Assembly: GCA_910586455.1 (NCBI GenBank)
Contig: CAJUHX010000009.1
Coordinates: 1 to 51,694, forward strand
DNA length: 51,694 nucleotides
DNA from: an uncultured Muribaculaceae bacterium
GTDB lineage: Bacteria; Bacteroidota; Bacteroidia; Bacteroidales; Muribaculaceae
Direction of reading: 5' to 3'
Part shown: piece by piece, positions 24,882 through 32,725 of the stretch
Numbering within the stretch: position 1 is the stretch's first letter
Layout of the letters: every line of letters begins with the position of its first letter
Program-made: the position numbers and the translations under genes
Notes under the pieces: generated by a model
Seen by the model: the letters and a program-made list of their open reading frames with translations, nothing else
Told to the model about the DNA's origin: nothing
Databases searched by the model: none

Positions 24882-24910
24882 GCGTAGACTCAGTTTTCTA
24901 AATTAAGGTG

Positions 24911-24918
24911 CAAATTTA
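24911..24918 (-). promoter_or_regulatory. purB promoter box
   Basis: The minus strand reads TAAATTTG, an exact TAnnTTTG match 30 bp before purB. No PurR-type or riboswitch-like structure is visible in the short leader. Confidence 0.72.
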
Positions 24919-24973
24919 CGCATTTTCCAGAAAAAAGTAGCTACAAAATTGACACAAATTCATTCAAAAAGCG

Positions 24974-24981
24974 TATTTTTG
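24974..24981 (+). promoter_or_regulatory. Promoter box of the lipoprotein gene at 25031
   Basis: Plus strand TATTTTTG, an exact TAnnTTTG match, giving a leader of about 45 nt. It diverges from the purB promoter 55 bp away. Confidence 0.65.
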
Positions 24982-25030
24982 CAAAACAATAGTATCTCTA
25001 TAAGTTTTCACAATCTAACAAACCATAAAT

Positions 25031-25852
25031 ATGCGCAAATCTATCTTAGGTTCACTGCAGGCTATATTCCTGGCGGTGACTGCATTTACCTTCAGCTCAT
25101 GTGGCGGAGGCAATAATCTGGAGAATCTCGACACCGATGTCAACATGATTTCGGAGCGGATTGCACCGGTAGTAAAGGAAAGCCCCGAGGCAGCCGGCGA
25201 CTTCTCGATGAAGCTGACCGAGCAGGCTGTGACTTTCGACGCCTCAGTAGCCCCGGGTCTGTTCGACCTCAAGATGCTCGACCCCAACCTGGCCGAATTC
25301 GCAATAGCTTCATATCTGCACGTACTCAACCCCGACGGAAACCGCAACGCCGAAGTGGCCGATATGATCAACAACATGGCCAAGACCGAGCGTCCGCTGG
25401 CCATTACCCTTACACAGGGCGACTATAAGTTCAACCAGCAGCTTGAGCCGGCACGTCTGAAGACTCTCTTCAAGGAGGCTCTTACCAACCTCAACCGCAG
25501 CGGCGCTGCCGCCAACGCAGCCAAACTCACCGGCAGCTGGGCCGAAAAGGTATTCAAGACCGAAGGCGCAAGCGAGTTCGAGTGCATCTACAGCACCAAC
25601 CAGATTATCATCAACGTAACTTATCCCGACGTGAACGCTTCGCCACTGAAAGGTGTCACCAACACCACTCCGGCTCTGAAAGGCATGCTTATCGATGCAG
25701 CCGAAGCTCACTACGCCAAATACGGCGCCCTGCGTCCGGCTGTCACCGCTCTGATGATAGACCTGGGCGTGAAGGAACTTCGTCTGACCTACAAGTACGC
25801 CGATGGCAAAGCCGCTCCGAGCGTTCGCCTGGAATGGGGCAAAGACCTTTAA
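25031..25852 (+). CDS. Lipoprotein of unknown function
   Basis: 273 residues. Lipoprotein signal with lipobox FSSC (about C24) followed by GGGNN, so probably membrane-anchored. The rest is a mixed alpha/beta chain without a domain I recognise; it contains a regular helical middle (LKTLFKEALTNLNRSG) and a basic, strand-rich C-terminus (ELRLTYKYADG). It has its own promoter and is followed by the heptamer-repeat hairpin, so it is likely transcribed alone. No function assigned. Confidence 0.75.
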   Translation: MRKSILGSLQAIFLAVTAFTFSSCGGGNNLENLDTDVNMISERIAPVVKESPEAAGDFSMKLTEQAVTFDASVAPGLFDLKMLDPNLAEFAIASYLHVLNPDGNRNAEVADMINNMAKTERPLAITLTQGDYKFNQQLEPARLKTLFKEALTNLNRSGAAANAAKLTGSWAEKVFKTEGASEFECIYSTNQIIINVTYPDVNASPLKGVTNTTPALKGMLIDAAEAHYAKYGALRPAVTALMIDLGVKELRLTYKYADGKAAPSVRLEWGKDL

Positions 25853-25856
25853 ATCA

Positions 25857-25944
25857 ATGTTAAATGTTGAATGTTGAATGTTAAATGCAGGCAGCACCTC
25901 CTGACGACCAATGCAACATTTAATATTTTACATTCAACATTCAA
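25857..25944. repeat. Inverted pair of heptamer repeat arrays
   Basis: Left arm 25857-25887 consists of four ATGTTRA heptamers plus ATG; right arm 25914-25944 is a similar array on the opposite strand. Bases 25867-25881 pair perfectly with 25930-25944 (15 bp), and 25881-25887 with 25917-25923; CAGG (25888-25891) can pair with CCTG (25900-25903) in the loop. The element fills the gap between the lipoprotein gene and pepT and could act as a terminator or processing signal. Confidence 0.85.
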
Positions 25945-25959
25945 AAAAACAATACTACC

Positions 25960-27183
25960 ATGACATTAACAGACCGCTTTTTAGAATACGTGAAGTTCGA
26001 TACCCAGAGCGACGAACTCACCAACATGACCCCCTCGACCCCGGGGCAGATGGTATTTGCGCAGCACCTCGAAAAAGAGCTGCATAAACTTGGTCTGAGC
26101 GATATAAGCCTCGACGAAAACGGCTATCTAATGGCCACCCTGCCGGGCAATATCACCGACCGCAACGTGCCCACTGTAGGCTTCATAGCCCACCTCGACA
26201 CATCGCCCGACATGTCGGGCCGCCACGTATCGCCACGCATCGTCGAGAATTATCCCGGCGGCGACATCGTACTCAACGCCACTGACAATATTGTGCTGTC
26301 GCCCGACGAATTCCCCGAACTGCTCAACTATGTTGGCCAGGACCTGATTGTAACCGACGGCAACACCCTGCTTGGCGCCGACGACAAAGCCGGCGTGGCC
26401 GAAATCATATCGGCTGTAGACTTTCTGCTCAAACACCCGGAAATCAAGCACGGCGACATTCGCATAGCCTTCAACCCCGACGAAGAAATCGGTCAGGGCG
26501 CGCACAAGTTCGATGTGGCACGCTTCGGCGCCGACTGGGCTTACACCATGGATGGCGGTGAAATCGGCGAACTGGAATTCGAAAACTTCAACGCCGCCGT
26601 AGCCACCGTAACATTCAAGGGCCGCAACGTACACCCCGGCTATGCCAAGCACAAGATGGTAAACTCCATGCGCATAGCCAACCAGTTCATAATCATGCTG
26701 CCCCGCTGGGAAACCCCCGAGCACACCGAGGGCTACGAGGGCTTTTACCACCTGGTAGGCATGCAGGGTTCGGTGGAAAACACCACCCTCACATACATAA
26801 TCCGCGACCACGACCGCGACCGCTTCGAGCGCCGTAAGAAAGAACTCGAACACCTGGTGCGCAAAATCAACCAAGAGTTCCCCGGCTGCTGCAGCATTGA
26901 AATCAAAGACCAGTACTATAACATGCGCGAGAAAATCGAGCCTGTGATGCACGTGGTGGAAATTGCCGAGGAAGCCATGCGCCAGTCAGGTATCCCCCCC
27001 AAAGTACAGCCCATACGCGGCGGCACGGACGGCGCACAGCTCTCGTTCAAGGGCCTGCCATGCCCCAACATTTTCGCCGGCGGACTCAACTTCCATGGCC
27101 GATACGAATTCGTGCCCATCCCATCGATGGAAAAAGCCAAGGAGGTTATCGTACAGATAGCACGCCTGGTAGCCGAGAAATGA
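25960..27183 (+). CDS. pepT: Peptidase T (tripeptide aminopeptidase)
   Basis: 407-residue M20-family zinc aminopeptidase releasing the N-terminal residue of tripeptides in the cytoplasm. Metal and catalytic motifs: AHLDTSPDMSG (H78, D80), the bridging Asp in GADDKAGVAE, and the general-base/zinc pair in NPDEEIGQGAH; the late PIRGGTDGAQLSF block supplies the last ligand region. Full family length with no signal peptide. Its stop overlaps the miaA start by four bases (ATGA), so they are translationally coupled. Confidence 0.96.
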   Translation: MTLTDRFLEYVKFDTQSDELTNMTPSTPGQMVFAQHLEKELHKLGLSDISLDENGYLMATLPGNITDRNVPTVGFIAHLDTSPDMSGRHVSPRIVENYPGGDIVLNATDNIVLSPDEFPELLNYVGQDLIVTDGNTLLGADDKAGVAEIISAVDFLLKHPEIKHGDIRIAFNPDEEIGQGAHKFDVARFGADWAYTMDGGEIGELEFENFNAAVATVTFKGRNVHPGYAKHKMVNSMRIANQFIIMLPRWETPEHTEGYEGFYHLVGMQGSVENTTLTYIIRDHDRDRFERRKKELEHLVRKINQEFPGCCSIEIKDQYYNMREKIEPVMHVVEIAEEAMRQSGIPPKVQPIRGGTDGAQLSFKGLPCPNIFAGGLNFHGRYEFVPIPSMEKAKEVIVQIARLVAEK

Positions 27184-28091
27184 AAACACTGATAGTAATC
27201 ACAGGGGCCACGGCGTCGGGCAAGACGTCCGTGGCCCTTGATGTGGCCGAAGCTCTGGGCTGCGACATCATATCGGCCGACTCACGCCAGATTTACAGCG
27301 GCCTGCCTATAGGCACCGCCGCCCCTACCGAAGCCGAGCAGTCGCGTGTGCGCCATCATCTGGTGGGCACGCTGCCGCTCGACGCCTACTACAGCGCCTC
27401 GCAGTTCGAACACGATGCCCTGCGGCTCATGGAGCAACAATGGCAGCAAGGCGACTACGCGCTGGTATGCGGCGGCTCTATGATGTATGTCGATGCCCTG
27501 CTGTACGGCCTCGACCCGCTGCCTGCCGTCAGCGACACTACCCGAGCACATGTAGCGGCCATATTCAGCCACAACGGCATCGAGGGCCTGCGCGCGGCAC
27601 TGCAGATTGTCGACCCGGAATACATGAAGACCGCCGACCCGGCCAACCACAAGCGCCTTGTCCACGCCCTGGAAGTAAGCTACCAGGCCGGGGTGCCGTA
27701 CTCATCGCTGTGCAGCGGACAACGCCGTCAACTGCCATGTCGTGTAGTCAAAGCTATGATTGACATGGAACGCGAAACACTGTTCAGCCGCATCAACCGC
27801 CGTGTAGGAATGATGATGGACCAAGGACTCATCGACGAGGCACGCCGGGTGTATCCGCAGCGCCACCTGAACTCGCTCAACACCGTGGGCTACAAAGAAC
27901 TGTTCGCCTATTTCGACGGCGTATGGGATCTCGACACAGCACTGGCACGGATAGCCAAGAACACACGCGTGTATGCAAAAAAACAGCTCACCTGGCTTAA
28001 AAGACCGGGGCGAAACGAAGACTTGCTTCGCCTCACCCCGGAAAATGCGGTCAAGGAGCTGATTGACTTTACGCTGCGCCCAGATTCTTGA
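27180..28091 (+). CDS. miaA: tRNA dimethylallyltransferase
   Basis: 303 residues. Transfers the dimethylallyl group to A37 of tRNAs reading UNN codons. P-loop GATASGKT at residues 9-16, then DIISADSRQIY, GTAAPT, the DYALVCGGSMMYVDALLYGL block and the late RVYPQRHLNSLNTVGYKEL motif. The start at 27180 overlaps the pepT stop and begins the P-loop strand; a longer in-frame extension to 27060 lies inside pepT and is rejected. The 3' end overlaps the convergent malic enzyme gene by 23 bases. Confidence 0.95.
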   Translation: MKTLIVITGATASGKTSVALDVAEALGCDIISADSRQIYSGLPIGTAAPTEAEQSRVRHHLVGTLPLDAYYSASQFEHDALRLMEQQWQQGDYALVCGGSMMYVDALLYGLDPLPAVSDTTRAHVAAIFSHNGIEGLRAALQIVDPEYMKTADPANHKRLVHALEVSYQAGVPYSSLCSGQRRQLPCRVVKAMIDMERETLFSRINRRVGMMMDQGLIDEARRVYPQRHLNSLNTVGYKELFAYFDGVWDLDTALARIAKNTRVYAKKQLTWLKRPGRNEDLLRLTPENAVKELIDFTLRPDS

Positions 28092-29388
28092 GCAGGTCGG
28101 TGATATAGGCATCATTGCTCTGTATCAGCGTACTCAGATGCAGGGCATATTGATGCAGGTCGAGAATAGGCTGGCGGGCCACTCCGCTGGCACAGGCTGC
28201 CTTGACTATGCTCGGAGCCACCTCGGTGAGCAGACGTTTGTCGAAAGGCTTCGGCAGAATGTATCCGGCGCCGTAAGCAAGGCTGTGGTCGTGATATGCG
28301 CGTCGCAGCGAATCGGGCACCGGCTGACGGGCAAGTGCGGCTATGGCATGAGCGGCAGCCAGCTTCATGGCCTCGTTGATTTCGGTTGCCCGGCAGTCGA
28401 GGGCGGCACGGAATATATAAGGGAAGCCCAGTACATTGTTTATCTGGTTTGGATAGTCGCTGCGCCCGGTGGCGAACACAATGTCGCGGCGCGATGCCAT
28501 GGCGCTTTCGTAATCTATCTCCGGGTCGGGATTGGCCAGTGCGAACACCACAGGCCTCGGCGCCATGCTGCGTATCATATCGGGCGTAAGCACATTTGCC
28601 ACCGACAGACCAAGGAATACATCGGCCCCGACAAGCGCCTCGGCCAGTGTTTCGTACGGGAGGTCAGTTGCAAACTCACGCTTTATGTCGCTGAGATTAT
28701 CGCGACGAGTGGAAATCACACCCTTGCTGTCGCACATCACAATATTCTCTTTTCTGACGCCCAGACTCATGTACAGTCGGGTGCAAGCCACTGCGGCTGC
28801 TCCCGCGCCATTCACCACCAGACGCACGCTGTCGAAGTTCTTGCTCTGTATCCGCAAGGCATTAATGAGTGCGGCGGCGCTCACCACGGCGGTGCCGTGC
28901 TGGTCGTCGTGCATCACCGGAATATCGCACTGCTCTTTCAACTGACGTTCGATTTCAAAACACTCGGGGGCCTTTATATCCTCAAGGTTTATACCCCCGA
29001 AAGTGCAGGATATAGCGCGCACATGTTCGACAAACTTCACGGAATCGTTCTCATCCACTTCGATATCGAAGCAATCCAGGCCCGCAAACACTTTGAAAAG
29101 CAGAGCCTTGCCTTCCATTACAGGCTTCGATGCCACGGGTCCGATATTGCCCAGGCCAAGTACGGCGGTACCGTTTGAGATTACGGCTACGAGATTGCCG
29201 CGACCGGTGTACAGGTATGAGGTATCGGGGTTCTTTTTTATTTCCTCGCAAGGATAAGCCACGCCCGGCGAATAGGCAAGCGACAGGTCTTCTGGCGATC
29301 TATAGGGTTTGGTGGGCACTATCTCAGTCTTGCCGGGCTGCGGATACTGATGGTAATCAAGTGCTAATTTGCGATTTATCTTAGTCAT
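28069..29388 (-). CDS. Malic enzyme, short form without phosphotransacetylase domain
   Basis: 439 residues, oxidative decarboxylation of malate to pyruvate. Motifs: YSPGVAYPCEEI, the NGTAVLGLGNIGP region, KALLFKVFAGLD, the metal/substrate block HDDQHGTAVV, the Rossmann motif VVNGAGAAAVA and FALANPDPEI. It resembles the MaeB-type malic domain, but the C-terminal phosphotransacetylase-like half that makes many MaeB proteins about 750 residues long is absent; the gene ends in a complete stop and converges on miaA. Cofactor (NAD or NADP) is not certain from sequence. The AT-rich upstream region has only an imperfect promoter-like match. Confidence 0.9.
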   Translation of the reverse strand: MTKINRKLALDYHQYPQPGKTEIVPTKPYRSPEDLSLAYSPGVAYPCEEIKKNPDTSYLYTGRGNLVAVISNGTAVLGLGNIGPVASKPVMEGKALLFKVFAGLDCFDIEVDENDSVKFVEHVRAISCTFGGINLEDIKAPECFEIERQLKEQCDIPVMHDDQHGTAVVSAAALINALRIQSKNFDSVRLVVNGAGAAAVACTRLYMSLGVRKENIVMCDSKGVISTRRDNLSDIKREFATDLPYETLAEALVGADVFLGLSVANVLTPDMIRSMAPRPVVFALANPDPEIDYESAMASRRDIVFATGRSDYPNQINNVLGFPYIFRAALDCRATEINEAMKLAAAHAIAALARQPVPDSLRRAYHDHSLAYGAGYILPKPFDKRLLTEVAPSIVKAACASGVARQPILDLHQYALHLSTLIQSNDAYITDLLKNLGAA

Positions 29389-29496
29389 GTACCGGAATAT
29401 TTAAAGAATTTTAATAAAAATAGCGCTAATGCGTCAATAATACAACGATTTTTCAGGAAAATTGTTGTTACAATTTTTGTAAAAATATCACAAAAA

Positions 29497-29526
29497 ATAA
29501 AGAGCGGCTTCCCAGTCGCTCTTTAT
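29497..29526 (-). terminator. 10-bp hairpin in the maeB-rnz gap
   Basis: Arms 29497-29506 and 29517-29526 (ATAAAGAGCG/CGCTCTTTAT) pair perfectly with a 10-nt loop. The minus strand continues with T-rich sequence, as in a terminator for a leftward transcript, but no minus-strand gene precedes it. On the plus strand it would lie upstream of the small open frame at 29553. The 304-bp gap 29389-29692 otherwise holds that open frame and the rnz promoter. Confidence 0.6.
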
Positions 29527-29552
29527 CGTTCAATTACCTTTAATCTAATCCT

Positions 29553-29696
29553 ATGAAAAAACTAATTCAATTCAATCTTCACTGCTGTCGTTTTATCTAT
29601 AATACGAAATCTACAGGCAAAAGTTGGCAGCCAAGGCGGCCTTTTATACTTTTTTGTACAATTAAACGGTTGAAATTTCGTAAATTTGCAGCATGA
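29553..29696 (+). CDS. Small open frame of 47 codons, coding status doubtful
   Basis: Starts in a context like a normal Bacteroidetes gene start (CCTATGAAAAAACTAATTC) and ends by sharing bases with the rnz start (GCATGAG). The product begins MKKLIQFNLHCCRFIYN and is Lys/aromatic/Cys rich with no recognised domain. Codon use is AT-rich unlike its neighbours. It follows the hairpin at 29497-29526, and a T-rich stretch at 29650-29655 follows a GC-rich knot near 29621-29643. It could be a leader peptide, part of a structured RNA, or chance. Confidence 0.25.
   Translation: MKKLIQFNLHCCRFIYNTKSTGKSWQPRRPFILFCTIKRLKFRKFAA
29681..29688 (+). promoter_or_regulatory. rnz promoter box four bases from the start codon
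   Basis: Plus strand TAAATTTG, then CAGC, then the rnz ATG. The spacing is the same as at the DUF1460 gene and predicts a leaderless mRNA. Confidence 0.72.
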
Positions 29697-30610
29697 GTCA
29701 ATTTTCGGTAAACATACTGGGTTGTGGTTCGGCCACGCCCACCGCCTTTCACAACCCCAGCTCGCAGGTGATAGATTTCCGAGGCAACCTCATGATGGTA
29801 GACTGCGGCGAGGGCGCACAGGCCATGATGCGCCGGATGCGCCTGAAATTCTCACGACTGAGCCATATATTTATCTCGCATCTGCATGGCGACCACTTCT
29901 TCGGACTCCCCGGACTGCTTTCCACCATGGCACTGCATGAGAAAAGCGGCACCGTCACCATCCACGCCTTCGAAGCCGGTCTGGAAGTTCTGCGGAAGAC
30001 CATGGCCATATTCTGCCCCGACCCGGGCTACGAAATTGTCTACGACCCTATAAAATACACCGACGCCACCATTATCGACACCGACGCACTGACAGTGGAA
30101 ACAGTGCGCCTGAGCCACCGGGTACCCTGCGTGGGCTTTATATTCCGCGAAAAGGCCAAATCGCGGCACATAAACGGCGAAATGGTACGCTTCTACAATG
30201 TGCCCACATACAAAATGAACGCCCTTAAGGCAGGTGAGGACTACACAATGCCCGACGGCACTGTGATAGCCAACGGACGCCTCACCTTCGACCCCGACCC
30301 GGCCATGAGCTACGCCTACCTCAGCGATACCGCCTATAATCCCGCGCTGGCCGAAAAAGTGCGGGGCGTGAGCCTGATGTTCCACGAGGCCACCTACTCC
30401 GACTCCGACGAGAATAACGCCGCCAAACGAGGTCACTCCACTGCACGGCAGGCCGCAATGCTGGCCCGACAGGCCGAAGCCGGACAGTTGATGCTGGGCC
30501 ACTTTTCCAAACGATACAACGGCGACGAAGAGCGCCTGCTGACCGAGGCACGCGAAGTATTTCCCGACACCATACTGGCCAAGGAGGGCCTGAAAGTGGA
30601 ACTGATATGA
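29693..30610 (+). CDS. rnz: Ribonuclease Z
   Basis: 305-residue metallo-beta-lactamase-fold nuclease that trims tRNA 3' trailers. Zinc motif SHLHGDHFFG (H63, H65, D67, H68), the VDCGEGAQ start block, further ligands in LSDTAYNP and the closing LGHFSKRY block. Full length of the short RNase Z form. The start is fixed by the promoter box just four bases before it. It heads the run rnz-tadA-lpxB-thioesterase and overlaps tadA by four bases. Confidence 0.95.
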   Translation: MSQFSVNILGCGSATPTAFHNPSSQVIDFRGNLMMVDCGEGAQAMMRRMRLKFSRLSHIFISHLHGDHFFGLPGLLSTMALHEKSGTVTIHAFEAGLEVLRKTMAIFCPDPGYEIVYDPIKYTDATIIDTDALTVETVRLSHRVPCVGFIFREKAKSRHINGEMVRFYNVPTYKMNALKAGEDYTMPDGTVIANGRLTFDPDPAMSYAYLSDTAYNPALAEKVRGVSLMFHEATYSDSDENNAAKRGHSTARQAAMLARQAEAGQLMLGHFSKRYNGDEERLLTEAREVFPDTILAKEGLKVELI

Positions 30611-31056
30611 TTGAACTGAACTCCGACGAACGGTATATGCGCATGGCCTTGACCGAGGCCCGCGAGGCTTACAACAAAAGCGAGGTGCCCATAGGAGCCG
30701 TGGTGGTGAGCCCACGCGGTCGCATTCTCGGCCGCGGACACAACCTCACCGAAGCCCTGAGCGATGTAACCGCACACGCCGAGATGATGGCTATAAGCGC
30801 CGCCGCACAGGCTCTCGGCGGCAAGTATCTGAGCGAATGTTCGCTGTATGTGACCGTGGAGCCATGTATGATGTGTGCCGGCGCCATTGCCTGGAGTCAG
30901 GTGGGCCGCATTGTTTACGGCTGCGACGACCCCAAGCGAGGCTATGCCACATTTACATCGCGCAGCCCCTTCCACCCCAAGGCAACGGTGGTGAAAGGAG
31001 TGCTGGCCGACGAGTGCCGAAAACTGATGCAGGATTTTTTCAAGAAACTACGATAA
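30607..31056 (+). CDS. tadA: tRNA adenosine(34) deaminase
   Basis: 149-residue zinc deaminase that makes inosine at the wobble position of tRNA-Arg. Catalytic motifs are HAE (H57, E59) and PCMMC (C87, C90), with VPIGAVVV and GGKYL typical of TadA. It overlaps rnz by four bases and is followed two bases later by lpxB, so two tRNA-maturation genes and a lipid A gene share one transcript. A broader nucleoside-deaminase specificity cannot be excluded. Confidence 0.92.
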   Translation: MIELNSDERYMRMALTEAREAYNKSEVPIGAVVVSPRGRILGRGHNLTEALSDVTAHAEMMAISAAAQALGGKYLSECSLYVTVEPCMMCAGAIAWSQVGRIVYGCDDPKRGYATFTSRSPFHPKATVVKGVLADECRKLMQDFFKKLR

Positions 31057-31058
31057 TA

Positions 31059-32183
31059 ATGAAATATTTTATAAGCTGCGGAGAGGCTTCGGGCGACCTG
31101 CATGCCGCCGAACTGATCAAGTGCCTGCACCGGCGCGATCCTCAGGCGCAGTTCGCCTTTCTGGGCGGCGACGCCTGCACGGAGGCCACAGGCATACAGC
31201 CGCTGATTCATATACGCGAAATGGCCTTTATGGGTTTCAGCGAAGTGCTGCGGCATCTGCCCGATGTATGGCGCAACCTGCGCACTGCCAGGCGCACCCT
31301 TGAGCAGGAAAAGCCCGATGCGCTGATTCTGGTGGATTACCCGAGTTTCAACCTCAAGCTCGCCGCTAAAGCCAAGGGTCTGGGCATTCCGGTGTTTTAT
31401 TACATATCGCCCAAAATATGGGCATGGAAAGAATGGCGAGTAAAAAAAATCAAGAAACTGGTAACGGCCATGTATGCGATTTTTCCCTTCGAGCCCGACT
31501 TCTATGCACGTCACGGCATGCAGGTGGAGTATGTGGGCAACCCCTCTGTGGAGGAACTGGAAACACGCCTTGAGGCAGCCCCGTCGCGCGATGATTTTCT
31601 GAAAGCCAACCGCCTGCGCGACCGCAAGATAATAGCAATGCTGCCCGGCAGCCGACGCAGCGAAATCCGAAACAATCTGCAGGTGATGTGCCGCGCCGTG
31701 GACATGATGCCGCAGTACCGGGGCGTAATAGCCGGAGCGCCCGGCATAGAAGACGAATTCTACCGCCGCCTGACCGACCTGCCGGTGCTCCACGGCCAGA
31801 CCTACAGCCTGCTGCGCCACAGCCACGCCGCTCTGGTGACTTCGGGCACTGCCACCCTCGAGGCCGCACTGGCACGGGTGCCTCAGGTGGTGACCTACCG
31901 CGCCAACGGTTCGAAACTGTCGTACAATATAATGAAGCGGCTGCTGAAAGTAAACTATGTGTCGCTGCCAAACCTTATTGCCGGACGCGAGATAATACCC
32001 GAACAGCTGCTGCATATGTGTACACCCGATGCCGTGGGCGAGAAACTGGCGTCTATCCTGCCCGAACGCGAACCCCGACGCCTTCAGCTCGAAGGCTACG
32101 ACGACATGCGCGCCCGCCTGGGACAGAACCATGCCGCCGACCGCACTGCCGAATTAATCATAAAAGCACTGACAAATAAATAA
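31059..32183 (+). CDS. lpxB: Lipid-A-disaccharide synthase
   Basis: 374 residues, GT19 family; joins UDP-diacylglucosamine and lipid X in lipid A synthesis at the inner membrane. Signatures: SCGEASGDLHAAELIK at the N-terminus, MGFSEVLRHLP, LVDYPSFNLKLA, YYISPKIWAWK, FPFEPDFY, VGNPSVEEL, LLPGSR-type block AMLPGSRRSEI and the C-terminal TSGTATLEAALA. The start at 31059 matches the family start; a longer frame reaching 30837 lies within tadA and is rejected. Confidence 0.96.
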   Translation: MKYFISCGEASGDLHAAELIKCLHRRDPQAQFAFLGGDACTEATGIQPLIHIREMAFMGFSEVLRHLPDVWRNLRTARRTLEQEKPDALILVDYPSFNLKLAAKAKGLGIPVFYYISPKIWAWKEWRVKKIKKLVTAMYAIFPFEPDFYARHGMQVEYVGNPSVEELETRLEAAPSRDDFLKANRLRDRKIIAMLPGSRRSEIRNNLQVMCRAVDMMPQYRGVIAGAPGIEDEFYRRLTDLPVLHGQTYSLLRHSHAALVTSGTATLEAALARVPQVVTYRANGSKLSYNIMKRLLKVNYVSLPNLIAGREIIPEQLLHMCTPDAVGEKLASILPEREPRRLQLEGYDDMRARLGQNHAADRTAELIIKALTNK

Positions 32184-32193
32184 CATTACAAGA

Positions 32194-32622
32194 ATGCAAG
32201 TACCCGAAGCAACCATAGAATTTATACACCGCACACCGGTGCAACTGCGATTCCGCGACATCGACATGTTCGGCCACGTAAACAACAACGTGTATCTCGA
32301 ACTTATGGACATGGCCAAAGCATCATTCTACGCGCAGATACACGGCGGCCATCTCAACCCCGCCAACATAGGCCTGCTGGTGGTGAACGTGAACTGCGAC
32401 TTCTTCGAACCCACCCGTCTTGAAGAACCGCTGGAGATTCTCACCGGCATACTCAAGATTTCGGAACGCTCGGTAAAGCTCGAACAGCGCATAATAAACA
32501 GCGCCACCGGAGCTGTCAAGGTAATCTGCCGCACTGTTCTTGCGGGCTTTGATCCCCGGACCAACTCCGGTGCGCCGGTACCGGCAGTATATCACGAATA
32601 TTTCGACAGCCTGCAGAAATAG
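32194..32622 (+). CDS. Hot-dog fold acyl-CoA thioesterase
   Basis: 142 residues, single 4HBT hot-dog domain of the YbgC/FadM type. The active-site segment FRDIDMFGHVNNNVYLELMD contains the Asp and the HVNN turn, followed by the hot-dog helix. Substrate is probably an acyl-CoA or acyl-ACP. Ten bases after lpxB and likely the last gene of that run; the following 100 bp carry the helicase promoter and no clear terminator. Confidence 0.87.
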   Translation: MQVPEATIEFIHRTPVQLRFRDIDMFGHVNNNVYLELMDMAKASFYAQIHGGHLNPANIGLLVVNVNCDFFEPTRLEEPLEILTGILKISERSVKLEQRIINSATGAVKVICRTVLAGFDPRTNSGAPVPAVYHEYFDSLQK

Positions 32623-32698
32623 TCACTTCAGCTCAGCCTTTTCGACAAAGGAAGCGTAATTTCGGAACCTTCATAGCAGCTATGTTGTTGTTTTTTCG

Positions 32699-32706
32699 TA
32701 TCTTTG
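32699..32706 (+). promoter_or_regulatory. Promoter box of the DEAD-box helicase
   Basis: Plus strand TATCTTTG, an exact TAnnTTTG match 19 bp before the helicase start. Confidence 0.72.
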
Positions 32707-32725
32707 TGGAAACAAATAATATTAC

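Noticed and set aside
27060..28091. Longer start for miaA
   Set aside because: The extension lies within pepT; the ATGA overlap at 27180 gives the normal P-loop start.
28063..29178. Plus-strand open frame of 371 codons
   Set aside because: Antisense to the malic enzyme, whose motifs are complete.
30837..32183. Longer start for lpxB
   Set aside because: The extension lies within tadA; the family start is at 31059.
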